The notes beneath the pieces are model-generated. The model did not search any database, was not told where the DNA came from, and was given only the letters and a program-made list of their open reading frames with translations. Both the position numbers and the translations under genes were made by a program. This document shows, one piece after another, positions 37,099 to 47,400 of a DNA stretch of 64,000 nucleotides. The stretch's first letter is position 1, and the number at the start of each line of letters is the position of its first letter. This stretch comes from Acanthaster planci (taxonomy: Eukaryota; Echinodermata; Asteroidea; Valvatida; Acanthasteridae): the NCBI RefSeq assembly GCF_001949145.1, contig NW_019091401.1, positions 1,018,872 to 1,082,871 of the forward strand. The letters run 5' to 3'.

Positions 37099-37445
37099 AG
37101 TCACACATGTACATATAATGTAGATTCACAGACTTTAATTGTCATCTTTCGATCGCCCTAGACATGAGCCAGTCTACGGGACTCCCTCTGTCATCCTTAT
37201 CCAGTAGAAATGATCCTGGTATCACGGTATGGGGCCAGTCTGTACATGATGATGGATATTGGACACTGCACGGCCGTTATGAGCAATGGACACGATGAAT
37301 GACTAGGCTTTTAGGCTATTTACTGGTTTACAAAGTTCTAGTGATTCATCTTACACTGGCCTACGTAGGCCCTAACATGACATTAAGATGATTAAACTTC
37401 AGCTCAAGTCAACGTTTCATGAGACTCATTTCTGGCATTCCTTAC

Positions 37446-37668
37446 CTTCATCTTTGTTACCCTTGACAGCCTGCAGTACTTTTTTATCTGCCCGTTTTTC
37501 ACCTGGATCTGAAGAAATGTACAGACCGTCATGTCGTGCATGTAGGCCTGCGTAGCAAACTTCGCACTTATGCCAGAAGACGCGTACAGATACTGCATTT
37601 CCGGTATCAGGCAGCTGCCCGTTGATTGAGGGCGCGCTACCGAAGCACTGGTACATCCTCAACACTGG
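37446..37668 (-). other. candidate exon (possibly a 5' exon of TMC gene A), weak
   Basis: This minus-strand block is relatively GC- and CpG-rich, has an open frame starting MYQCFGSAPSINGQLPD, and ends at a good donor GATGAAG|gtaagg. CCAAT and GC-box-like sequences lie just upstream, in the inverted-repeat arm. A suitable acceptor sits immediately 5' of the gene A start codon (32090/32091). No protein family is recognised. Transcript data would be needed to accept it. Confidence 0.22.
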
Positions 37669-37741
37669 CCGGGGGCGGGGCGCGAATTTTTTTGCCCAAA
37701 CGACTTTGCAATGGAGTGTACTTTGATTGCATCTGATTGGC
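37669..37741 (+). repeat. left inverted-repeat arm
   Basis: It begins CCGGGGGCGGGGCGCGAA (a GC-box-like core) and ends CATCTGATTGGCT. On the minus strand this gives AGCCAATCAG, a strong match to the NF-Y CCAAT consensus. Confidence 0.85.
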
Positions 37742-38609
37742 TCTTGCAGACTAAAGCCTTAAAGAGTCACTGAATTACGTGCACTGTCAAAATGTGAATC
37801 ATCCTCATATATCATATCTTTTAGAAAGACAAGGGACAAAAATGGGTTTTAAATGAATAAATCTGAGTTTGCAACATTGTAATTGGAAGAATTTCCCAAA
37901 ACAAAAACTATTTTGGCTTGTTAGTATAGAATGCTAGTTTGGTGCTAGCCAAGACTTTTGCAGAACAAGCTCTCCCAACAACCTAGTCAAGTGTACAATG
38001 TGATATACATGTACATGGGAATGATTAGTGATATTTTCCCACACACCAGCTACTGGAAAAGTAATTAACCCCTTAGTGGTTTTCCCAGGAATGTGAGGCA
38101 CAACCAATTTCCTGATGTGGTCAATCTGTAAGCCAGGCATTAAGTTTCATGTTAGCCATGGACAAGACAACAGATGTCCTGAAGTCTGTACCAGGACAGA
38201 GCTTTCATGCTATGCTCCCATGCCACTGTTGACCAAATAAATTCATATCAGCTCCAAGTTGAAGGCCCTGTGTTTCCACCATGACATGTTACAAACAAAA
38301 ACGAGATGACCAGAACAGATGCTTTTCAGTGAGAAAATTTTTAAAAAAATCAGTTTCACAAGTTGACTCTACGTGAACTTATTAATTAAACCTTATATCA
38401 ACTGAAGTTTGTGAACACATTTTTCATGATTTTTCTAAACTGAAGCTCTACAAAAAGCTGATTTTTTTAGTCCAAATATTTAAAAAATTCAATCCAGTGA
38501 TTTCAAAAGCAACTGTTGTGCTATAAGTTTTGCATATGGCAAATTTTGTTGAAACTTGATATGCATGTTATTTCTTATTTCTTAGCGCTAAAATAAATAT
38601 AACCACAAC

Positions 38610-41507
38610 CACCGGCTAGTTTCTGCTGATGCCTTCAAATTCCGTGATGTTTCTGAGGATGTGATTGCCAAGTTCACTAAGCTGTACTCTAATGGGACAT
38701 TCACTCTCATCCGCCCTGAACACCCACAAGCTGGACTTGCAGTTGGAACATGGAACTGACTTCTTCTATGTATCCGCTGACAGAGCAAAGTGCCCTGACC
38801 TGCATTTTTGCCACAGGTACTTCTCAACATCAAATGTGGTATTCTGTATCCAAGGCCAGAAAACTTACAGACTTGGGCATAAACTTTGACTGGCTGACTA
38901 CAAATGTCATCACCTTTAGTGGTCATGAACCAAAGTGGACTAAAACATGTTCACCACACTTCTGAGGCCTTGTGTGATAAAAATTATCATGTTCCCTTTT
39001 TGAGTGCAGCTTAAGGTATCTCAATGCATCTGAGGGTGTTGAGATGTCTTACACTTACTGATCCCAAAATAAAACAAGCTTCACACCGCACAGCCCTGAA
39101 CAACAATCATTGCACCTAAAACTGTATAATTAAATCTTTCTCTTTTGATGATGTTCAAGTTTAGCTGGTGACACAGCAGTGTCCCAAACGGAATCTAACA
39201 GTCCAAAACGAAGTAATAATCACGGGTCTATACTGCTTTTTTAGAATTGCCACCTAGCCAAAAGAATCATACAAACTTTATTTCAATTAAACCAATGCAT
39301 TTAAAACAAGTGCATTTTTTTCATTTCCTGAAAGACCATGAGATATATATCATTGACCCAAATTGGTTTTCAAGTCAGACACTGCTGTGATGGCTGTATG
39401 TTTAATGAACATTGAAAACATTGTGTAATCAAATCAACCAAGAAGCATTTGGAAGACCAATTATTCTACTCAACGGCAATAACATTAGGCACATTTTAAT
39501 ACTACCCCAACTTTTCTGCAAACATGTCAAATTTTCAACTGAAAGGTTTTTGGTGGGACAGGCAGTATTTGCTACACCTACAATAAAGGTACAAATAACG
39601 TTGCGAAATTTCTTGTAATTTGGGGGAAACTTCCAAACACCACTGTACTTCATACGTTTATTTCTCTTATTTGTTTCAACCTTTAGATTGTACAGGACAA
39701 TCTTTGACAAGGCTTATGGGGCAGCTTCCGGTGAGAAAATGACACATGACCTTGAAGCTTCCATCAAGTCTTACAATCAGGAACAGGGTCTAGAGTGCTG
39801 CAAAATGGATCAGGTGAATGACAAGTTGGTGATTGCATTGTGCACACCCCTTATGCGAAGGATCCACTCCAAACATCAGTGTGGCGGGGAGCTTGTATTT
39901 GTGGATGCATCAGGTGGGATAGATAGATATGATTGTAGAATGTTTATGATTCTGACACACAGTGTGGCTGGAGGATTGCCACTTGGATGTTTGATAACCA
40001 CATCTGAGTCTAAAGAGACTGTTGTTGCAGCACTCAAGTTGTACCAGCGGATGATTCCAGAGGATGGTTTCTATGGAAGAGGAGAACAAGGCCCAGTTGT
40101 TTTCCTCACTGATGACAGTGACAGCGAACGCCAGAGTCTACAAGAAGTATTCCCAAATTCAATCACCCTCTTGTGTGTCTTCCATGTACTTCAGGCCACT
40201 TGGCGATTTCTGTTGGAAGGCAAAAACAGCATCCGTAAAGAAGACCGACCCCGTTTGTTGGAATTAGTTAAAGGCATGGTGTATGCTGACACAACTGAAC
40301 ATCTTGAAGAGAAGTATGACAAAATGAACAGAGATGCCACTGTCAAAAAATACAGCTGCTTCCTGAACTGTACGAAACACCTGTATGATCGAAGACAGCT
40401 GTGGGCAATCTGCTTCAGACGTGACCTACCTCTCCATGGGAATAACACAACTAACTATATGGAGGCCTCGATGCGAATCATAAAGGATCAGATCTTTCAG
40501 CGTGTAAGGGCGTACAATCCTATTCAGCTTTTGGATTTCTTGTTGACAAGAATTGTCAGTTACTACGAAAGAAGGTTATCTGATCTAGCCATTGGACGAA
40601 TTGATGTAACCATATCCAAGAGATATCTTCCCAGGAAGGGTAAGATCACTGCGGAGATGGTGAATGAGTTGGAGTTCCCCCTCTTTGAGGTTCAAAGTGA
40701 GTCAGATCCGGATAAGAAGGTTGACATGTCAATGGCAATGTGCACATGCAATGCAGGCCTCAACGGTGCACCTTGTAAGCTTCAGTATGCAGTTGTTAAG
40801 TTCCGTCAGGTGCAGTCTTTCAATTTTTTCCCCATCAATGATGAGATCATGCACCAGAGATTACTCTTCTTAGCTACTGGACAGGATCATGTGCCTGAGG
40901 GTTGGTTTGAACCCCTTCGTATGGATCACACTGAAAGATCCATGTCAAGAATGACAAAAATGCAAGAAGTGGTACAAGTGCCTGACTCAGTCAACATGAA
41001 CATTCCTTCCGATGAGGATGAAACTGAAGAAACAAGGCAGCACGAAGACCTAGGGAGTTCTGCACAGGAGTTTAGACTAGATGATTTGGAAGCAGGATTG
41101 CATTCCTTTGCATCAAAGCTCACAGACCAAACGAGGGGGAACCCAGAGGAACTTGCACCAGCTGTACGCACCTTCATCAGACAGTTGAAGAACTTAAGAA
41201 CTCACTCATCACCAGTTTCAGCATTAATGTCATTCGGAAAATACTGTGGAGTAGCCCAGTCATTAAGTCATCGACAGAGGGGCAACCTTCGTAGAAAAGG
41301 GGTCCATATTGGGGTACAGCCTATTGCTGTTGCATGAAGAAGCACACATCTTGGGGGGAGACGATGTCTTCGGTCGGAAATGTAAAGCTGCAGTACAAGA
41401 CAAGGGCCAACTTGTCCCCAAAAAGAGGCCAAGAAGGGCACCACATAATCTGGCAAGTTGTGTTCAAACAAATGAAAACATTGGCAAAAACCATACCTCA
41501 AAATGGT
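38610..41507 (+). pseudogene. MULE transposase / SWIM-type zinc-finger gene, decayed, two visible exons
   Basis: The upstream exon (about 38610-38816) encodes RLVSADAFKFRDVSEDVIAK and, after a 1-nt frame change near 38694, LDLQLEHGTDFFYVSADR and CPDLHFCHR. Its donor CACAG|gtactt joins acceptor ctttag|ATTGTA at 39687 in matching phase, giving CHR-LYRTIFDKAYG. The main exon is open for 549 codons. Beyond the TGA at 41335-41337 recognisable sequence continues (STHLGGRRCL in frame, then in another frame QLVPKKRPRRAPHNLASC), so the C-terminus has been cut by a stop plus a frameshift. The 5' end is not defined. Confidence 0.7.
39688..41337 (+). CDS. main open exon: MULE transposase core with degenerate SWIM motif (549 codons)
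   Basis: The coding frame enters from acceptor position 39687. The first RNase H-fold block is GGELVFVDASGGIDRYDCR. A second is VVFLTDDSDSERQSLQEVFP followed by LLCVFHVLQATWRFL, matching the MULE pattern (D, then D-S/E-R with C-x2-H). A third acidic position is probably in NNTTNYMEASMRIIKD. Near residue 350 comes CTCNAGLNGAPCKLQY, a SWIM finger (C-x-C-xn-C-x-H) in which the final His is replaced. The acidic linker PSDEDETEETRQHEDL and a basic tail follow. Proteins of this type occur in many invertebrates as active or domesticated MULEs and resemble vertebrate ZSWIM proteins. Which of these applies here is not known. Confidence 0.85.
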   Translation: MYRTIFDKAYGAASGEKMTHDLEASIKSYNQEQGLECCKMDQVNDKLVIALCTPLMRRIHSKHQCGGELVFVDASGGIDRYDCRMFMILTHSVAGGLPLGCLITTSESKETVVAALKLYQRMIPEDGFYGRGEQGPVVFLTDDSDSERQSLQEVFPNSITLLCVFHVLQATWRFLLEGKNSIRKEDRPRLLELVKGMVYADTTEHLEEKYDKMNRDATVKKYSCFLNCTKHLYDRRQLWAICFRRDLPLHGNNTTNYMEASMRIIKDQIFQRVRAYNPIQLLDFLLTRIVSYYERRLSDLAIGRIDVTISKRYLPRKGKITAEMVNELEFPLFEVQSESDPDKKVDMSMAMCTCNAGLNGAPCKLQYAVVKFRQVQSFNFFPINDEIMHQRLLFLATGQDHVPEGWFEPLRMDHTERSMSRMTKMQEVVQVPDSVNMNIPSDEDETEETRQHEDLGSSAQEFRLDDLEAGLHSFASKLTDQTRGNPEELAPAVRTFIRQLKNLRTHSSPVSALMSFGKYCGVAQSLSHRQRGNLRRKGVHIGVQPIAVA

Positions 41508-42987
41508 AATTTTACCATGAGCATTAGTGTTCTTTTGGAATTTGAGATTACTTTCAATTCACGCCACTTCATAGATGTCATTGCCACAATGTGAAAATAT
41601 ATATCATTTTTTAAGTACCAGCAACAAACTCAACAATTATGTGATAAATGTAGCAATACGACAATATGGTCACAAGGATTAACTTACACAAATGATTAAC
41701 TTGTACAAGAGTGGTTGTTTCATTTGTTAAATAATAACCATACTGGTACTGTTTTCACGGACTTAGTACTGCGAGTACTAATCGCAAATAATTCTTCTCT
41801 CAAGTTTAATCATTGGGACACAATAGTGGCTTACCCATGCACATTCAATATACCCGTTGCCTCCATTGCATGTGAGTCACATCAACCTTTACTAGGAAAG
41901 CAAGTGCTGGAATGTTTTAACAAAATGCGGCCATTCCTGTGCTTTAGTACTTGTGCTTGAAAATTTGTGTTATTCATTTCAAGAAAATTGATAGTCTTCT
42001 GTGTAAGTCCATATAACAGCCCAATCTGAACTTTGAGCTCCCTTTTTTTCTTGTAGCAAAGTATTCAAGCAACGGGCTCAAGGACAGATTGTTTCAGCAG
42101 TATTTTCTGTCAAGTTTGCTGTGTGCTTTTTAGAGCCCTTGACAGCGAGTCTCTTGATTTGAGAGAATTTGGGGTTATGACACTAATAACTGAAACAGCG
42201 AAAACAGTGGAAAAGCTTCCTTATGGATTAAATAGAAACTGTTAGGCTGCGTCTCCCTGTTGTGATTCTTGTATTTTCGGAAACTCAAATTATACAGGGG
42301 TGAATCAACAGTGTTCATACTAGAATAGAAGTACGTGTACATGTAATGAAACCGGCATACAATTTTCATAAAACAAGAGCAAGGCCTCTCTTATGTTTAA
42401 AAAGAAATGATGTAAATGTAAGTGTGCTTATTGTTGTCTAATACAAGCAAGATTTTCAGTGACACAAATTTTATTGCACTGAGCATGTTTCAGATGTTGC
42501 TTGTAAAATGGAATATAAACAATAGCGATGAAATACCGGAAATAAAGCAGTGAGAAAATGCGTATTTTTTGCTTGGCCAAGGAATTCGGACTCACTCGAA
42601 GTTTTTTAAATAAAGTTATGAATCCAACTATACAAATCGGGACCAGGGATATACATGTGTATATATATACATGCATATATAGATACAAAGTCTTACTTGG
42701 TAAAACTGTCTATATTAAAAAAAAAGAGTTTGCCTTCTTTAAATTGTACAATTTGCCGCCGTGCAGCGACTAACATAAGATTCATATGACAGAGGGGCAT
42801 CGTTACATTTACTCGAAACGTATGCGTGCTTTTCTTTTTCTTTCATTTAATACTTCTTGAAACAAGCAAGAAACACAGTGTCGTGATTGCGACTTTATCC
42901 GGCGACAGTAATCGCGAACAGCTTTTGCGTACTACGTGAGAACTGCGATCGTTACGTTTTCATGAATGGATGAAGTAATGGTTGCGG
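41508..42987. other. 3' interior of the MULE-like segment, no gene seen
   Basis: AT-rich sequence with only short frames. A small (TA)n/TACATG tract lies near 42648-42685. Confidence 0.4.
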
Positions 42988-43060
42988 CCAGCCAATCAGA
43001 TGCAGTCAAAGTACACTCCATTGCAATGTAGTTTGGGAAAAAAATTTGCCCCCCCCCCGG
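42988..43060 (-). repeat. right inverted-repeat arm
   Basis: It is the reverse complement of the left arm with a few substitutions and a short indel in the G-run. It also contains AGCCAATCAG, here on the plus strand. Confidence 0.85.
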
Positions 43061-44416
43061 TTGCGTCAGGCATCATCTTTCTTCTCCAGGACTCATATAA
43101 GGCCTCCATCATCTCACAGAACTTGACCTTCATCTCCACCGATAAGGTGCTATTTTGGTTCATAATTTCAGAGCACCAAAAATGGACCACCCAAATTTCT
43201 AATTTTTTTTTTTGCAACAGAAGACTTTCAGATTTTGTTTAAAGGTTTTGATAAGGCAAGGAATTTGCGTTGGATATAATTCGATGTTGCGACGTTAAAG
43301 ACCGTTCAATTTTGGGATCAGCGTTCGTCTGATGTCAGATGTTGTCCATTATTGGGGCGCCGCGAGATCCATCAAATTAAAAAACAACTTTTCTACAAAC
43401 AGAAAAGTGAGTCGTGTTTGCTTGACACGAACTCTAAAAATGTTAAAATCTACTGGCTGAAAATGAGAAATTAGCATCGTCCACTTTTGGGTGCTCTAGT
43501 TATTGGACTAAGGAATGACGCCATGTGGTGACCGAAGTCTGATGGCCTGTCAACTGGCCCTCCACTTCGAAAATTGTTCCGCCGCCGGTGATTTGCAAAC
43601 CGGCTGCCATCTTCTTGGCCTTTCATCTCTTCATTTCAATCGACTTGCTCGTCCGCTGAAGTTATCTTTGCTATTTACGTCATGTCCACTGTCCAGCGGT
43701 AATCCCAAATAATGGTTGTCATAATAGTTGCCATTCAGCAATATCGATAACGAAACAGTTTCCAGCACCCCCATTTTCTGTTTGATAATACAAAGTTCAA
43801 AACCTTTTTTTCCGGAGGAGGTCCTAAACCTACTAAGGTCGGCTTGAAATGAAGGGTAAATGGGAAATGGAGGTACAAAGTATTTTTGCTCTGCGGACTC
43901 AGAGTAAAATGGACACTTATGGATTAGAAATCAGACAACGCACCTCTATATAAACGTACTTTGCAGAGAACCTCTCGAAACCCCCTCAAAGTTCCACAGA
44001 ACAATGTTCGAAAATATTATTATGCGCTGAGTTGAACTCGATCTCCCAGGAATAAACATCACAAAGACTATGTAAGAAGGCAATGATATCATATAATTCG
44101 GCAAATGTTTGGTAAAAAACGGTGAGGAATTCATAACAAACAACGGCGGATGGAGGATGAAAAACCGCTACTTTACATAACAAAGATGCCAATGGCCGGC
44201 GATTGCGCATTGTGTGTGATCAGTGAAGGAAATGATTTTGGGTAACATCTTCGGTTGCTTGAATTGCGTGTTATATTCGTCGTAACTGTATTGATGTATG
44301 TTTAGTACATAACTGGATTATAAAAATCTCAACGCTTACTGAAATTTTAACGACACCCTTTTCGATATATGACGTGAAGACAATTTCTAGAAAGACCAGG
44401 ATGCTGTGATGTGACC
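43061..44416. other. upstream region of TMC gene B
   Basis: A minus-strand open stretch next to the inverted repeat (about 43063-43160, VEMKVKFCEMMEALYESWRR) looks protein-like but no family is recognised and it is bounded by nothing convincing. The rest is presumed promoter and 5' UTR of gene B; no TATA box was identified. Confidence 0.35.
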
Positions 44417-44423
44417 ATGTCCG
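44417..44423 (+). CDS. TMC gene B exon 1, coding part (7 nt, MSG start)
   Basis: ATGTCCG|gtaagt gives a phase-1 donor that matches the exon 2 acceptor tttctag|GGATTT, making MSGISDNGD. There is no other upstream in-frame ATG in exon 2 before the conserved part, so this tiny coding exon is the best start. It is inferred from splice phase only. Confidence 0.55.
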
Positions 44424-47400
44424 GTAAGTTGATCGTGCCGCATTTCTCTACAAGTCACCCGTGTGCTCACTACAAGGACCATTTCACTTTTATTTCATGA
44501 TGGTACATATATATTTAGTTGATGGATGGAGACCCCCAAGAAGCATTGCTTGTCGAGTGGGGGCTCCATAGACACAACTTTCCTGTTCATTCTTTAATTC
44601 AAGAAAGCTTTGCAACCCCTCAGTTGAAAAGAGACGCCATCGCTAGATTGCTGTCAAGGGAAGATGGAGGTTGCAAAATACCATAATGCGAAAAATCGTT
44701 TATGGATTTTAAACGTTAACAGTGTATAGACATGTTGATGGCGTTCAAATAAGGGCTTATCCAGCAGGGGGAAGGAGACAACTCCCCCCCACACGATTTT
44801 TTTTCAAATAATATGTCAAAGGTGAGTAGGAAAGGAAGTAATCGGTATACTATTAGTACCAAAACCCCCAGAAAATAACACCACGAAATAAAAGGGAAGA
44901 TATCGGGACTGTATTCCTTTGATATTTTCTCCCCAGCATCATGTTGAATGAGCCTGAAGCCGCATTCACTTTTGAATTTGTCCCTCTCATCAGACACCAA
45001 AAGCTGAATACGCCACTGCGAGCAAGGGCGATAATAACCGCCTCCTGGAAAATGAAAAAAATTAAGAAACAAAATAAAGACGAAAGGGAAAGGAACTATA
45101 CGAGAGAAAGGATAATAAAGGGGGTGAAAATAATCGATTTTTTACCTTTGAATTCACCCCTTCCACTGTAGATGATCTGTCAGTTTCCTGCTTAGTTTGC
45201 CCCCGTCACCCGCCGAAAGAGCTTTGCCCCTTCATGGGGTATTAAATTTGAAATGTTTCACAGTGCTATTTTATTTAAAATGTATGTATAACCAGGAACA
45301 TACTTCGTGACACCGTTGAATCGTTGCCACAAATTGTGGTACAATCCTGAACTTCCAATATGAGCTTGAATAAATCGACGAGAGCAAAATTCAGGATGAC
45401 ATTCAGGGATACAATCAGAGAGTTGTAACTTGTAGGGTCGTGGCAGTGGAGTTGTGATGGAAATCATAATGGTGAGACCGAGACGTCCGGCTTCGTTTTT
45501 GCGCAAATCGGGGCAATGTCCTTCTTTATTCTTAACCAACAAAATTCCTTGATAATTCCCGCAAGGAATAGATGAGGTAGGCCACCCTACAGACTACTTC
45601 CACGATTCAAGTTAACTGCCAAGTTTCACTTATTGTTATTTCTTGCTGTGCCACACGTGAAGTTTAAAGCATATACATGTACATGTATGTGCACTGCACT
45701 CCAGAAGGTTAGTTTTTGTAAATGATCGAGTGTCCAAATTATGTTTTGTATTAAAAAGGCAAAAATTTTATATCCAAGCCAATCAGTCCCAGGATTGGAT
45801 TCGAATCCTCGTTGAAAAAAAGGCATTTAATTTTTCCTTTGTTTGCATTTTGTTTTGAAACAAATTAATGAGGACGTTTTCGAAAAAGAAACAATTTTTC
45901 ACCCAAAAACCCTCTTTAATAAAAGTAACCCCCGTTTCTAGACTTCAAAATGAAAGTGATCATTTTATAGATACCATTTCCAGACCTGAAATTTCCACTG
46001 GATTCATTCTTATTTAGTGGTTGGTAATGAGCACGGAAGCAATAGAAACTTCTTCAAAGTTGTAGTCATTATTTTAATGAGAATGTTCACGAAGGGCGCC
46101 CGATCTGTCACATTATCTACACGTTAGGAAATGAATGAGTACCACCGTCAGGCGCTAGCGACCATTGTGCTGTATGACCCTGGCTAGGCTTTATCGTATT
46201 CGATATTCGTGCATTGTACATGTACTATACTATAGGTGCACAACTTACTTTACGCAGTACGGAGTGTAAAAAACTCATGCAACTTAACGAATTCCTCGAC
46301 TAATTTAATCGAAAATTGGGTTTTCTAGGGATTTCTGATAACGGAGACACTTCATCTCCACCTGCTAATGATTTGTACACGCCGAAAAACAACGCAGATA
46401 AGGTAGAATTGCCGTATGCTGTGGTTCCTGTGAATTCTGAAGAAGCGCTTGCAGTCGAGGAAGGCCACGGGGATCTCACCGTCAGTGGGCCGGCCATGTA
46501 CCACCAACCGGACCAAGTGGGGAAGTTGGCGACGGGTCAGGACGAGATGGACGCCCTAACCGGGCGGCCTGTGTCCCGTCACGGCACAGTGGCTGGGAGC
46601 TACAGCCGGCAGCATTGCCACAACGCCATTGAGTACGAGCTGCACAAGCTGGACACGCAAGAGGACGATGAAGAAGCTGCAGAGAACAGGGCCAAGATCA
46701 TCCGGGAAATGCCGGCCACATTACACAAGAAGAGGGAGTTACGGTGAGTTTTATTTGCGGTTTTCAAAGGGTTAAAAGGAGCCCACTTTGGAAAGAACAT
46801 GATTCTGACTCCACTTAGGCCTAAGCAGTTCTTCTCTTCTTCCATGAGATGCGCCAACTTCATTACTTCGACAACTCAGTTGCAGTTTTAGAGGTGGGAA
46901 GAAAAGCCCAGAGGAATATTCTGGGTAAAACCCACGGAATCAGGTATGGACTGAAAACCCAATCCCCATGTGGACCGAGCCGGGAATCGAACCCGGATTA
47001 CAGAGGTGGGAGGGGAGAAAAGAACTGCTACGGTTGTGTACAGAGTCTCGTCTGTTGGGAGTAAAAACAATTTTTCAAGTATTTCTTAACAAAAATAGGA
47101 ATTGTTGTCCGTCCCAGATTCATGTATTTTCAGCATTTCTGCAATGACTGACCTGTATTGAGATGATATGAAAAAAGTATTGGCAGTCCTGATCCAACAT
47201 TCTTTCCGTTACTTTTTATCAGCCGCTAAGCATCGTAAGTTACAGTAGGGCCTAACTTTAATGCACACGATCAGCCCATCTGTCTGAGGCCTCGAGGCTG
47301 AAGTAAATCTCTGACTTAGCTTTGTTTTTTGAAACAATGTTTCTCAACTTTGAATTAAATGAAAAGGTGACTGGCTAGTGGTTGAATTATGGACAAATTG

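Larger units (their letters stand above)
32091..37445. other. upstream region of TMC gene A, no gene recognised
   Basis: It holds a (CAAA)n microsatellite at about 33155-33183, dense ACATGTA words at 33908-33978 and 34325-34365, and one foldback repeat copy at 37018-37098. Open frames are short and lack domains. It is either intergenic or a first intron of gene A if a distal 5' exon exists. Confidence 0.45.
37669..43060 (+). mobile_element. putative MULE DNA transposon, 5.4 kb, with ~70-bp terminal inverted repeats
   Basis: Left arm (37669-37741) and right arm (42988-43060, reverse-complemented) align over about 70 bp with few mismatches, sharing TTGCAATGGAGTGTACTTTG, GCATCTGATTGGCT and AATTTTTTT-CCCAAAC. 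Between them lies a MULE transposase/SWIM-type gene on the plus strand. A 9-bp target duplication, expected for MULEs, is not evident, so the exact ends or the transposon status remain unproven. Confidence 0.6.

Noticed and set aside
46316-46747. Start of TMC gene B at an initiator inside 46316-46328
   Set aside because: That start would need a non-ATG codon within the polypyrimidine tract of the exon 2 acceptor. The ATGTCCG exon at 44417 fits by phase.
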